Source: Paraeggerthella hominis
GTDB lineage: Bacteria; Actinomycetota; Coriobacteriia; Coriobacteriales; Eggerthellaceae
Length of the DNA: 64,000 nt
Assembly: GCF_021044775.1 (NCBI RefSeq)
Contig: NZ_JAJNOQ010000002.1
Location: forward strand, 333,127-397,126
Direction of reading: 5' to 3'
The notes beneath the pieces are model-generated. The model searched no databases and had not been told where the DNA came from. It worked only from the letters and a program-made list of their open reading frames with translations. The number at the start of each line of letters is the position of its first letter. Within the stretch, counting starts at the first letter, position 1. This document shows, in pieces, positions 24,904 to 33,868 of this stretch. The translations under genes were made by a program, and so were the position numbers.

Positions 24904-26523
24904 GTGGCATTGGGGAATAACTCTCGTGTTCGAGCTGCGGATAGGGTCGAAGGAGCGCCGTTTCTTGTAGCTCCTCTTGTGGTTATCGTTCTTGCTCAAA
25001 TTGGAACGTCAAGCGACAACGCTGCGCTTGGCATTGCCGTACAGCAGCTGGTTGGCGCGCTTGGGGCGACCGTTGCCGATGTGCAGATGGCAAACCTCGC
25101 TTACTCCCTTATAGCGGGATCGTTCATGATCGCTGGAGGCATGGTGGGGGTGGTTGTCGGATGGCGCAAGACGCTGCGCATCGGCTTGGTTCTGGCTATC
25201 TTGGGAGAGATTGTAGTAGCGCTTTCTCCGAATATGGGCGTGTTCACTTGGGGAGGGCGCTCGATCGTCGGTTTGGGCGCAAGTTTCATCACGCCGTCGG
25301 TGCTTGGCTTGATTCCCGCATTGTACGAGGGCCGCGCTCGGGCGACTGCATTCGGATTCGTGGCTGCTGCATCGGCTGTTTCCGCTTTGGTTCCCATCCC
25401 TTTTGGTCTTCTGCTTGATACTGCGGGATTCCGCGTAACGTTCGGCGTGATCGCGGCTTATTTCGCGATCGTGCTTGTTTGCACGCGCTTGCTTCCGAAC
25501 CTTTCGAAACCGGATGCTTCCATGAGCATTGATGTGGGCGGTATTGTGCTGGCAGCTAGCGGTTTGGCTTTCTTGTTGTTCGGCATCGCGCGCGTGTCTT
25601 CGTGGGGGTTCGTCGAGCCGTTGTCGGAATGTCCCTTCACTATTGGAGGGATTGCCCCTACGCTGCCTGCGATAGCTACAGGTTTGTGCCTGCTTACTTG
25701 CTTGGTGCTGTTCGAGCGCAGACGAGAGTCCCAGGGAAAGGCCGCATTGCTGCCCCGCGCGTTCGTGGATGCGCCGTGCGTCCGCGCAGGATTGCTCGCG
25801 GTGGGGGTGCCGTTGTTTTGCATGGGGGCTCAGGGAATCATCGTGACGCCGTACCTGCAGCTTGTAGCTGGATTCAGCGCGCTTCAGACGGGCTTGCTCT
25901 CGCTGCTTTCGGGCATCCCCATGCTCTTGTGCGCCATGCTGGTGCCAAAGCTCGTGAAGAAAACTCGCCCTCGCTTGGTCATTCGCGTTGGGTACGGCTT
26001 GATTATCGCGGGTGCGTGCAGCATGGCACTTTCGTTTGAGCCGCACGGCGTAACGCCGCTGCTGTTCTTCGCCACTTCGTTGGTTGGAGCTGGGCTGGGC
26101 GTTGTCAATTCTCAGGCGAACAATGCGGTGGCTTCGGTAGTCGATCCCGTTGCCGCTCAACAATCGGGCGGCATTCAGGGCACGGCGCGTAACGTAGGCA
26201 TGGCGCTCGGGACGGCGATCATGGGGTCTTTACTGCTCGTGACGATGCAGGTTGGCGCTTCTGCTGAATTGAGCGCGCTTGAGGGAGACGCCGTGGGTTC
26301 TGCGGCCGTTATGGTCCAGGAAGAGATTTCGTTCTGCGACGACGCCACGTACGAGGAGTTTGCCGTTCGATCAGGTGTCGAAGGCGGCGACGAAAAGGTT
26401 GTTGTGGAGTCGCTTGCCGCCGCACGCTGCAACGCAGCAAGCGTGTCGATGTTCGTACTTGCCGGGATTGTGGGCGTAGCCTTTATCGGCACCCGTCATA
26501 TAGTTCGAGAGTTGCAGGGATAG
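24904..26523 (+). CDS. MFS transporter 2 (DHA2-like), paralogue of the one at 19441
   Basis: 539-aa 14-helix major facilitator protein, homologous along its length to the 19441 gene: shared ANLAYSL/ANMVYSL, GWRKTLRIG, SPNMGVFTWGGR and GASFITPSVLGLIP, and the same polar loop before the last helix (about 460-510). The first homologous residues fall right after the GTG at 24904, which has AGGGGG at correct spacing; the TTG at 24862 would extend it into the promoter. It is divergent from the PRD-type regulator, with the shared operator core between them. Substrate unknown; either a second carrier for the same compound or a diverged duplicate. Confidence 0.82.
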   Translation: MALGNNSRVRAADRVEGAPFLVAPLVVIVLAQIGTSSDNAALGIAVQQLVGALGATVADVQMANLAYSLIAGSFMIAGGMVGVVVGWRKTLRIGLVLAILGEIVVALSPNMGVFTWGGRSIVGLGASFITPSVLGLIPALYEGRARATAFGFVAAASAVSALVPIPFGLLLDTAGFRVTFGVIAAYFAIVLVCTRLLPNLSKPDASMSIDVGGIVLAASGLAFLLFGIARVSSWGFVEPLSECPFTIGGIAPTLPAIATGLCLLTCLVLFERRRESQGKAALLPRAFVDAPCVRAGLLAVGVPLFCMGAQGIIVTPYLQLVAGFSALQTGLLSLLSGIPMLLCAMLVPKLVKKTRPRLVIRVGYGLIIAGACSMALSFEPHGVTPLLFFATSLVGAGLGVVNSQANNAVASVVDPVAAQQSGGIQGTARNVGMALGTAIMGSLLLVTMQVGASAELSALEGDAVGSAAVMVQEEISFCDDATYEEFAVRSGVEGGDEKVVVESLAAARCNAASVSMFVLAGIVGVAFIGTRHIVRELQG

Positions 26524-26525
26524 AA

Positions 26526-26561
26526 CAAGGGGGCAGGGTCGTGAATGACCCTGCCCCCTTG
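26526..26561. terminator. Bidirectional terminator hairpin
   Basis: A perfect 15-bp stem (CAAGGGGGCAGGGTC with its complement, loop GTGAAT) between the convergent MFS and kinase genes. Confidence 0.75.
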
Positions 26562-26588
26562 CGTCCCTCGCCTCGCTCTGCCCTGGTT

Positions 26589-27458
26589 TTACAGAAGCCC
26601 GCAAACCTTTCCCAACAGGGGCTCGAAGCTGACGCCCCGGTCTTTGAATTCGGGCTGCTTCGCGCTGACGATCATGGCGTCGTGCACGAAGTCGCCGGCG
26701 AACGCAACTGCTTCGGCCAGGCTGCGACCAGCCATAACGGCTGCCAGCAGGCACGAAGCGTACAGGTCGCCCGTTCCGTGCAGCATGTAGGGAAGGTACT
26801 CGTTGCGCACTTCCACCGTATCGCAGTCTGCTCCGCCCACGAAGTTGCGTATGCAGGTTTCCCCTTCGCGCTGAATGCCCTTCAGCACAACGTGCTTCGC
26901 GCCCTTCGCCACCAGCGCGTCGATCATGCGCTTGGCTTCGTCGTCCGAAATGTCGGTGCCGCGCCACTCTTCGCCCAAGATGATGGCCGCTTCGGTCAGG
27001 TTGGGGGTCAGGATGTCCGCTCCGCACGCCAGCTCGGCCATGGCGGCGCAAAGCTCCGGCGTGTACGTGGGGTAAACCTTACCGTGGTCGGCCATGACGG
27101 GATCGACCACGCGCAGCGCGTTGGGATACATGGCGTACAGGTCCCGAATGCGGTCGACCTGCTCCGGCGCGCCTAGAAAGCCCGAGTACACGGCATCTAT
27201 TTCCACGCCGATCTTTTCCCAGGCACCCAGGTAGTCTTCCAGCATTTCGGTGGTGTCGTGCATGTACCAACCCGGAAAAGCCGTGTGGGATGAAAACAGC
27301 CCCGTCGGAACGGGGCATACGTCGCATCCGGCCGCGGACAGCACGGGGATGGCCACGCCGAGCGAGCATTTGCCGTAGCCGCATAAATCGTGCACGGCGG
27401 CAACGCGAGGAATGTAGTCGCCTTCGCGACGGTACAGATACGTATCGGACTCTGACAT
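26589..27458 (-). CDS. Pyridoxal/pyridoxamine kinase family protein
   Basis: 289-aa ribokinase-superfamily kinase resembling PdxK/PdxY, which phosphorylate B6 vitamers to pyridoxal phosphate. Visible features are AAVHDLCGYGKCSLGVAIPVLSAAG near residue 20, the FSSHTAFPGW substrate segment, VVDPVMADHGKVYPTY, LTPNLTEAAIIL and the anion-hole region with HGTGDLYASCLLAA near 225, whose Asp is the catalytic base. ATG at 27458 follows AGGAAGG on the minus strand; an in-frame ATG at 27521 has no ribosome site. The gene runs towards the terminator shared with MFS transporter 2. The call to B6 rather than hydroxymethylpyrimidine rests on overall similarity. Confidence 0.85.
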   Translation of the reverse strand: MSESDTYLYRREGDYIPRVAAVHDLCGYGKCSLGVAIPVLSAAGCDVCPVPTGLFSSHTAFPGWYMHDTTEMLEDYLGAWEKIGVEIDAVYSGFLGAPEQVDRIRDLYAMYPNALRVVDPVMADHGKVYPTYTPELCAAMAELACGADILTPNLTEAAIILGEEWRGTDISDDEAKRMIDALVAKGAKHVVLKGIQREGETCIRNFVGGADCDTVEVRNEYLPYMLHGTGDLYASCLLAAVMAGRSLAEAVAFAGDFVHDAMIVSAKQPEFKDRGVSFEPLLGKVCGLL

Positions 27459-27580
27459 GGATGGACCTTCCTGTTCGAGTTTCGCCGTCAGACAAGAGCG
27501 CTTCGGGCTGCGTGCAGCCACTGAGCCTCCATGCCTATGGTGAAGCTATGCGGATCGGTTGACGGGTCGAAAACGACGGA

Positions 27581-27778
27581 TTACTTGCTTTCGTCCTCGT
27601 CATCGTCGTCGAAAAACGACCAATCGTCTTCACCGGGTTCCCGGTTGACGAACGTTTTGCGCGTACGGCGTTCCATGATGATGCACGCGATAAGGCTGAT
27701 GACAAGTCCTGCGCCCACCAGGCATCCAATGCCGGCGTACGTTTCGAAAAGAAAGTGGTACAACGCACCGAAATCCAT
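27581..27778 (-). CDS. Small single-pass membrane protein, 65 aa
   Basis: Not a recognised family. The ORF starts at ATG 27778 behind GAGGT and encodes a short N-terminus (MDFGALYHFLFETY), one strong transmembrane helix (about residues 14-36), a basic patch (ERRTRK) and a very acidic C-terminal tail ending in a run of Asp/Glu (DDDDEDESK). The topology is likely N-out, acidic tail in. It lies upstream of the pyridoxal-kinase gene on the same strand (122 bp apart) and is divergent from the hybrid histidine kinase. The shape is typical of small accessory or assembly membrane proteins, but nothing more can be said. Confidence 0.65.
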   Translation of the reverse strand: MDFGALYHFLFETYAGIGCLVGAGLVISLIACIIMERRTRKTFVNREPGEDDWSFFDDDDEDESK

Positions 27779-27926
27779 GATTACCTCGTTGTTCTGCCCG
27801 TGGCGATCGCTGTCGCCGCGGAAGGTTTGCACTCCAGCGTTAGAGTATACTATGCCCAACCGATTCCGATATGGGTTGGTTCCGAGATTCCTTTATTCTT
27901 TTCGCTCATCAAAGAAGGGCGTGTGC

Positions 27927-30602
27927 ATGTCGGCTGTGAACAGGGGGAAGGGAGAGCGCCGCGCAATTGCGACGGCTGTCTCTGTTGCGGCCGTCCTCCT
28001 TGTGATCGTGGCCGTGTTCAGCCTGACCGCGTTCATCGATCAGAAGCTCAACGAAAGCGCCGAGCAGCAAGTGGTCACCTTCACCGAGCAGGCTGCGGGA
28101 AACGTGTCCGATCGCGCGGTCATGATGGAGGACGCGATCGGCGCGTTTACCGTGCAGTCGTCCGATCCGCAGGCTCTTCTTCCGGCTCTTTCGGCGTTGC
28201 AGGAGCGCTTGGGCTTGGCGGGCGCCGCCTTCGCGGGCATGGACGGCACGGGCGTGGAAAGCGACGGCTCGCCGTTCAGCGTCGATCAGATCGAAGGGCC
28301 TGAAACGGCCTTGTCCCAGGGCGACCCGTCGTATTCCGGAACCTTCACAACCCAGGACGGCGTTCGCGTGCGCACGGTGCAGCGCCCGCTGTACATCGAC
28401 GGCCAGCAGGTGGGCGCGCTGTATGCGCAGATTCCATTGAGCCTGTTCGCCATGCCCGAGCATCTGGACATGTTCGACGGGCGCGGCTACTTTATTCTGT
28501 TCCAGGCCGACACGGGCGAGATCCTGGTTCCTCCCGCCGACAAAACCAAAACCGTTCTGCCTCCCGAGGCCAATCTGTACGAGTTTCTGGATGAGGCTTC
28601 TCGGTACGAAGAGCCCCTGTCTCTTGCATCTCCGGAAAGTTTGAACAACGCTCTTTTGTCGCTTCAGGCTCGGCAGGGAAGCGACCTGGAGGGCCTGTTC
28701 AATATCGTGTACGACCGCTCAAGCGGTTTGGTTACCGCGCCGGTTGACGGCAAGGTCTCGTACGTGTGCGTCGCTCCGGTAAGCAAAGGCCCCTGGTACG
28801 TGTGCAGCGTGGTGCCGGTCGAAAACGTGCGCGCCGAAGCGGCGGTGGTCACCACCACGTTCCAGGCGGTGTTCGGAATTGTCATGGTGTGCCTTATCGT
28901 GGCGGGCTTCATGGTGTTCGCCGCGTATCGCCGCCGGGTGCGCGAGCGAAACGTTGCCATGATGGCCCAGCTGTACCGCGCGCTTTCCGACAGCGTGGAC
29001 CTTGCCGTTAACCTGTACCATCCCGAGGATCGCCAGGTTACGCCTATCGTGGCGAAATCGGCGGACATCATCGGCTACGCGCTGGACGATTTCCTGAAAA
29101 ACGAGCGCTTGGCAAGCGAGATGGGGCTTTCCGAAAAAGGAGTCGATCTGTTCAGCCGAATCAGAAAAGGGCTGGTCGACGAATTCGAGCACGGCGAATT
29201 CTCGTTTCGCAGTACGCGCACAGGCTCTGCCCGCTGGGTTGCCTATTCGGTTCGGCCGCTGGTGTTCGAGGGCAAGCAGCAGGTGCTTATCGTTTTGCGG
29301 GACTCCACGCCCGACAAGCAGATTCAGCTGTCCATGAAGGATGCCATGAATGCTGCAGAAGCCGCCAACCAGGCAAAATCTGATTTTCTTTCGCGCATGT
29401 CGCATGAGATTCGCACGCCTATGAACGTGATTATCGGCATGCTCCAGATTGCGCGCGGCAACGTGGACGATCCCGAGAAAATGCGCGTGAACCTTGCCAA
29501 GATCGGTACGGCGTCGGATCATTTGCTGGGCTTGATCAACGACGTTCTGGACCTTTCGAAGATCGAGAACGGGAAGATGACCCTTGCCAGCGATCCCTTC
29601 CGTCTAGCCGACCTGCTCGATCATGTGGAGGAAGTTATTCGCCCGCAGTGCGAGCAGCGCAGCCAGGAGCTTGCGGTGCGCGGGCCTGCTTGTGCGGACG
29701 CCGTGTACGTGGGCGACACGGTGCGTTTGAAGCAACTCCTGATCAACCTTTTGTCGAACTCCGTCAAGTACACGCCCGAGGGCGGCCACGTGAAGCTTGA
29801 AACGAACGCCGCCGCTGCTCCGGTCATGGGGTATCGTCAGGTGGTGTTCGTGGTGTCTGATGACGGCATCGGCATGTCGGAAGAATTCGTCGAGCGCATG
29901 TTCGAGCCGTTCGTCATGGAGGGCCGTTCGCACGAGCAGGGCACGGGGCTGGGCATGTCCATCGTCAAGAATGTCGTAACCATGATGGGCGGATCGATCG
30001 AGGTTGACTCCGCTATAGGGAAGGGCACGACATTCACGGTTACGTTGAGTTTGCGAATCGCGTTCGAGGCCGAGCTCAAGTCGTTTGAAGACGACGCGCG
30101 TGACCGTGGCTCTAACGGGCCTTCGACCCCTCGCAGCGATGCTCCCGACGAAAAGGGGTCGCTTTCCCTTGCGACGCTTTCCGCCCCTCGCGCCATCGAG
30201 CGCAGCGAGCTCGAAGGGCTGCGCGTGCTGATTGCCGAAGACAACGATCTGAATGCGGAAATCGCTTGCGAGCTTTTGGCGGCAGAGGGTCTTTCTATCG
30301 AACGCGCACGGGACGGCGAGGAGGCATGTGCCCTGTTCGAGGCGTCTGACGTGGGGCATTACGACGTGGTGCTCATGGATGTGCAGATGCCCAAGATGAA
30401 CGGCTACGATGCCACACGTTGCATCCGTGCCCTTGATCGCGAGGACGCGCGTACCGTGGCTATTGTGGCTATGTCGGCGAATGCGTTTTCCGAGGACGTG
30501 AACGCGTCGCTTGCCAGCGGCATGGACGCGCACCTTTCCAAGCCCATCGAGGTTCGCCGCGTTCTGTCTACCATCGTGGAGTACACGCGCAAGCGCCGCT
30601 AG
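27927..30602 (+). CDS. Hybrid sensor histidine kinase with receiver domain
   Basis: 891-aa membrane sensor. Helix 1 (about 14-36) and helix 2 (about 311-333) bracket a roughly 275-residue extracellular Cache-like sensor domain. Next come a PAS-like region (about 345-470), HisKA with phosphoacceptor His493 in MSHEIRTPMN, HATPase_c (N-box LINLLSNSVKYTPEGG, then DDGIGM and GTGLGMSIV) and a C-terminal receiver with LIAEDN and phosphoacceptor Asp818 in VLMDVQMPKMNGY. No output or DNA-binding domain, so a separate partner is needed; none is adjacent. ATG at 27927 follows GAAGGG; the frame is open upstream, but that part crosses the antisense small ORF. Confidence 0.9.
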   Translation: MSAVNRGKGERRAIATAVSVAAVLLVIVAVFSLTAFIDQKLNESAEQQVVTFTEQAAGNVSDRAVMMEDAIGAFTVQSSDPQALLPALSALQERLGLAGAAFAGMDGTGVESDGSPFSVDQIEGPETALSQGDPSYSGTFTTQDGVRVRTVQRPLYIDGQQVGALYAQIPLSLFAMPEHLDMFDGRGYFILFQADTGEILVPPADKTKTVLPPEANLYEFLDEASRYEEPLSLASPESLNNALLSLQARQGSDLEGLFNIVYDRSSGLVTAPVDGKVSYVCVAPVSKGPWYVCSVVPVENVRAEAAVVTTTFQAVFGIVMVCLIVAGFMVFAAYRRRVRERNVAMMAQLYRALSDSVDLAVNLYHPEDRQVTPIVAKSADIIGYALDDFLKNERLASEMGLSEKGVDLFSRIRKGLVDEFEHGEFSFRSTRTGSARWVAYSVRPLVFEGKQQVLIVLRDSTPDKQIQLSMKDAMNAAEAANQAKSDFLSRMSHEIRTPMNVIIGMLQIARGNVDDPEKMRVNLAKIGTASDHLLGLINDVLDLSKIENGKMTLASDPFRLADLLDHVEEVIRPQCEQRSQELAVRGPACADAVYVGDTVRLKQLLINLLSNSVKYTPEGGHVKLETNAAAAPVMGYRQVVFVVSDDGIGMSEEFVERMFEPFVMEGRSHEQGTGLGMSIVKNVVTMMGGSIEVDSAIGKGTTFTVTLSLRIAFEAELKSFEDDARDRGSNGPSTPRSDAPDEKGSLSLATLSAPRAIERSELEGLRVLIAEDNDLNAEIACELLAAEGLSIERARDGEEACALFEASDVGHYDVVLMDVQMPKMNGYDATRCIRALDREDARTVAIVAMSANAFSEDVNASLASGMDAHLSKPIEVRRVLSTIVEYTRKRR

Positions 30603-30615
30603 TCCGCTTTTCCGC

Positions 30616-30785
30616 CGTGCGCCCCGGCGCGCCGCCGCGGGTGCCGTGCGCCCTGACGCGCTGCCGCGTGCTGCTGCGGTGCGCTGCCGCAGGTGTCGTG
30701 CGCCCCGGTGCGCTGCCGCGTGCTGCTGCGGGTGCCGTGCGCCCCGGTGCGCTGCCGCGGGTGTCGTGTGCCCCGGTGCGCTGCC
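30616..30785. repeat. GC-rich 29-bp imperfect tandem repeat
   Basis: About five copies of a unit close to TGCCGTGCGCCCCGGTGCGC followed by TGCCGCGGG, some with internal insertions of CTGCTG-type triplets. There are no unique spacers, so it is not CRISPR. It starts just after the hybrid kinase stop. Confidence 0.8.
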
Positions 30786-30790
30786 GAAAA

Positions 30791-30914
30791 GAACGAGTTT
30801 TGCGGCGATTTTCCGCCTTCGAGAGGGTTTCTTCTCGAAGGCGTTTTACATCGCACCAGGTCACAAAGCTGCTAGGGGCTTTTATCCTGGTTTGAGGACC
30901 AGCAAAACTCGCTC
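30791..30914. repeat. Nested inverted-repeat element
   Basis: GAACGAGTTTTGC (30791-30803) and GCAAAACTCGCTC (30902-30914) are reverse complements at 12 of 13 positions. They enclose the terminator hairpin and a further stem (CCAGG with CCTGG). Confidence 0.65.
30814..30843 (+). terminator. Terminator-like hairpin after the hybrid kinase
   Basis: CGCCTTCGAGA (30814-30824) pairs with TCTCGAAGGCG (30833-30843), followed by TTTT. It is nested in a wider inverted repeat at 30791-30914. Confidence 0.65.
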
Positions 30915-31230
30915 ATTTTGACAGCGCGCCGGGGCGTGCGGTTTGCGGGCGCGTCCGGGTCGCGCGGGCATGCGGCCGGGTCGCTCGGGCAGGCAGCTCG
31001 CGGGCGCGTGCCAGGACGTCGGCGTGTGCGGCTCGCGGACATGCGGCCGGGTCGCGCAAGCACGCGGACATGCGGCCGGGTCGCGCAAGCCCTCGGCGCA
31101 CGGCTGGGAGATCGGGCATCCGGGCTCGAAGGCGGGCCGAACATGCCAACGGCGTGAAGGACCGGCAAGCTGCGCCGGGCGTGAGGTATACTGGTCCAAT
31201 TATCGTATCCAACCAAGAAGGAGCGCTACC
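30915..31230. other. GC-rich low-complexity gap upstream of serS
   Basis: No gene. A 29-bp unit beginning CGCGGACATGCGGCCGGGTC occurs twice in tandem at about 31035-31092, with a diverged third copy near 30960. The last 45 bp hold a TATACT -10 candidate (31187-31192) and the serS ribosome site. Confidence 0.6.
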
Positions 31231-32520
31231 ATGCTCGACATCAAGTTTGTCCGCGACAACCAGGAAGCGGTCGCTGAAGCGATGAAGAACCGCAATGCTT
31301 CATGGGATGCGTCGCGCTTCTCTCAGCTTGACGAAACGCGCCGCGCGGCCATCGCGAAGGAAGAAGCGCTGCAGGCCGAGCGTAATGCCGCATCCAAATC
31401 TATCGGGGCCATGATGGCCGCAGGCCAGAAGGACGAGGCCGAAGCCGCGAAGGAGCGCGTACGCGCCATCAACGAAGAGATCGCCTCCATCGGCAAAGAG
31501 CGCGAAGCCGCCGACGCCGACCTGCGCGAGCTCATGATGCGCACGCCCAACATGCCGGCCGACTCCACGCCCGTAGGCCAGAGCGAAGACGACAACCCCG
31601 AGGTGCGCCGCTGGGGCACGCCTCGCGATTTCGCCGCTGAAGGCATCGAGGCGAAGCCGCACTGGGACCTTGGTCCTGAACTGGGAATCATCGACTTCGA
31701 GCGTGGCGTGAAGCTGGCCAAGAGCCGCTTCTACCTGCTGGGCGGCCTGGGTGCTCGCCTGGAGCGCTCGCTCATCAACTTCATGGCCGACACGCATGCC
31801 AGCCGCGGTTACAAGGAATGGTGGTGCCCGGCTATGGCGAACGGCACCACGCTTACGGGCACGGGTCAGCTTCCGAAGTTTGAAGAGGACCTGTTCAAGA
31901 CCACGAACGGCCTGTACCTCATCCCCACGGCCGAGGTGCAGCTGACCAACATCCATGCGGGCGAAGTGCTCGACGCCGACCAGCTTCCCTTGCATTACTG
32001 CGCGTTCACGCCGTGCTTCCGCGAAGAGGCGGGCAGCGCGGGTCGCGATACGCGCGGAATCATTCGCGTGCATCAGTTCAGCAAGGTGGAAATGGTGAAG
32101 TTCGCGAAACCCGAGGAAAGCTTCGACGAGCTTGAGGGCATGGTTGCCGATGCCGAGCATATCCTGCAGAAGCTGGAACTGCCGTATCGCGTGATCAGCC
32201 TGTGCACGGGCGACATCGGCTTCTCCGCCGCCAAGACGTACGACCTTGAGGTGTGGCTGCCCAGCTACAACGGCTACAAAGAGATATCCTCCTGCTCGAA
32301 CTGCGTCGACTTCCAGGCGCGCCGGGCGAACATCAAGTACCGCGATCCCGAGAACTTCAAGGGTGCGCGCTACCTGCACACGCTGAACGGTTCCGGCTTG
32401 GCAGTGGGTCGCACCATGGCCGCCATCATCGAGAACTATCAGCAGCCCGACGGCACCATCAAGGTTCCCGACGTGCTGGTTCCCTATATGGGCGGCGTTG
32501 AGGTCATTGCGCCGGAATAG
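31231..32520 (+). CDS. serS: Seryl-tRNA synthetase
   Basis: 429-aa class II synthetase that charges tRNA-Ser (and tRNA-Sec where present) with serine. The N-terminal coiled-coil arm spans about residues 30-100. Motif 2 is in CFREEAGSAGRDTRGIIRVHQFSKVEM and motif 3 in GSGLAVGRTMAAIIENYQ; the PTAEVQLTN segment is also typical. ATG at 31231 with AAGAAGGAG upstream gives the standard MLDIKFVRDN start; upstream in-frame codons come from low-complexity sequence. It is followed after 34 bp by an unrelated Lys/Ala-rich membrane protein gene, possibly co-transcribed. Confidence 0.97.
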   Translation: MLDIKFVRDNQEAVAEAMKNRNASWDASRFSQLDETRRAAIAKEEALQAERNAASKSIGAMMAAGQKDEAEAAKERVRAINEEIASIGKEREAADADLRELMMRTPNMPADSTPVGQSEDDNPEVRRWGTPRDFAAEGIEAKPHWDLGPELGIIDFERGVKLAKSRFYLLGGLGARLERSLINFMADTHASRGYKEWWCPAMANGTTLTGTGQLPKFEEDLFKTTNGLYLIPTAEVQLTNIHAGEVLDADQLPLHYCAFTPCFREEAGSAGRDTRGIIRVHQFSKVEMVKFAKPEESFDELEGMVADAEHILQKLELPYRVISLCTGDIGFSAAKTYDLEVWLPSYNGYKEISSCSNCVDFQARRANIKYRDPENFKGARYLHTLNGSGLAVGRTMAAIIENYQQPDGTIKVPDVLVPYMGGVEVIAPE

Positions 32521-32554
32521 CAATTTCCAGGCGTTGTAGAGGAGTAACGCAAGC

Positions 32555-33868
32555 GTGGTAACGAAACGCAAGCGCACCGTTGAATCGAAGAAAAAGCCGG
32601 GAGATACCGGCAAGGTCGCGCGGGTTGAAGAACCCGCGCGCCGCGTTGCGCCGAAAAAAGTTGAGGCGGCGGATGATCGATCCGCCAAAGAGCAGGCGCC
32701 GAAGACGCCGTCCGCCAAGAAACCCGCCGGCAAGGATGCGGCGGCCAAAACCCCTACGCCGCGCAAGCCGAAGCGCGTGAAGGGCAAGCCCTCGGTCAAG
32801 GCTGCCGGCAAGCCGGTTGCCAAGCCCGCCGCGAAATCCGTTTCGGCTCCGAAAGCCGCCCCGGTTTCGAAAGCTGCTCCGACGTCGGCTCCGACGTCGG
32901 ATCCCGCAGCCTCTTCGTCGACGCCTGCGTCCGCCCACGATGCTCGGACTGCGGTGCCTGCCTCCAAGGAAGCCGGCCGTCCCGCGCAGGCATCGGCTTC
33001 CCAAAGCGTCCCCAAATCTGCCCCCAAGCCTGTGTACAAGTCCGGCGCACAGGCGTATGCCCAGCCGGGCGCCAAGCTTTCGAACGAAGGCGATCCCGCC
33101 GACGCTTCCGATCGGATTGGGAGTCAGCGCAAGAAGGCGAAGACGACGAAGTCGTTCAAGCTTCGCTGGCCGGCGGTTGCGGCGTTGTCTGTTTTGGCAG
33201 TATTGGTGCTGATCGTTGGCGTATTTTCGTGGGATCGATGGCTGCGTTACAACGATGCGGCCGAGTTTCAGGGCGAATGGCGTACGCCCGGCTCTACGGC
33301 GGTCGTCGTTATTGACGGCCAAACCATCAAGCTTACTCCCGATGTGTCGTACGCCTATACTTTGGATACGGGCGCCAAGACCATCTCGTTTACCTTCGGG
33401 AACATGCAGGGCGAGGGCCGCTATCGTTTTTCGCTCGATCGGTCCCAGCTGGTCATCACCGACGGAAAAGAGTACACGTGGTTCTCCACGCTGATCGACG
33501 ATATCGGTTGGATGTTTGATCAGGCGTTGCGCTCGTTGCAGGACCAGCCTGCCGAGAGTCCGACGCCAGGCGAAAACGTGACGGTGCTCGATCGTTTGTC
33601 GGGCGACGCTTCGGCTTCCCCGCGCGAAGGAGCTCCCGTTGCTTCGGGCGAAGACTCTGCTGCGAGCCAGGACGCAGATGCGAACGGAGGCGAGGGTGCA
33701 TCCGGCGATGCGGACGCGCGCGCTGCCGAAGGAGCGGCATCCGCCGATGAGGCGGGCGCTGCCGAAGGAGCCCCTTCGGTCGAAGGCGCAAACTCGACCG
33801 GCACCTCGAGCCCGGTTGATCCTGAAACCGCTGCCCCTTCGCAGCTTTTCGATGTGCGCGATGTCTAG
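32555..33868 (+). CDS. Membrane protein with Lys/Ala/Pro-rich cytoplasmic tail
   Basis: 437-aa protein of no recognised family. Residues 1 to about 195 are disordered and dominated by Lys, Ala, Pro, Ser and Thr (histone H1-like). A single transmembrane helix (about 203-227) follows, then an extracellular globular part (about 232-330) with a beta-rich look (FQGEWRTPGSTAVVVIDGQTIKL, FSLDRSQLVITDGKEYTWF) and an acidic Ala/Gly/Ser-rich C-terminal tail. The middle domain resembles small lipocalin-like or DUF-type beta folds, but I cannot name one. GTG start at 32555 with GAGGAG upstream. It overlaps the next gene by 8 bp. Confidence 0.7.
   Translation: MVTKRKRTVESKKKPGDTGKVARVEEPARRVAPKKVEAADDRSAKEQAPKTPSAKKPAGKDAAAKTPTPRKPKRVKGKPSVKAAGKPVAKPAAKSVSAPKAAPVSKAAPTSAPTSDPAASSSTPASAHDARTAVPASKEAGRPAQASASQSVPKSAPKPVYKSGAQAYAQPGAKLSNEGDPADASDRIGSQRKKAKTTKSFKLRWPAVAALSVLAVLVLIVGVFSWDRWLRYNDAAEFQGEWRTPGSTAVVVIDGQTIKLTPDVSYAYTLDTGAKTISFTFGNMQGEGRYRFSLDRSQLVITDGKEYTWFSTLIDDIGWMFDQALRSLQDQPAESPTPGENVTVLDRLSGDASASPREGAPVASGEDSAASQDADANGGEGASGDADARAAEGAASADEAGAAEGAPSVEGANSTGTSSPVDPETAAPSQLFDVRDV

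Noticed and set aside
30616..30785. Possible CRISPR array
   Set aside because: The 29-bp units are adjacent copies of each other, with no unique spacers and no palindromic repeats, and no cas genes occur in the window.
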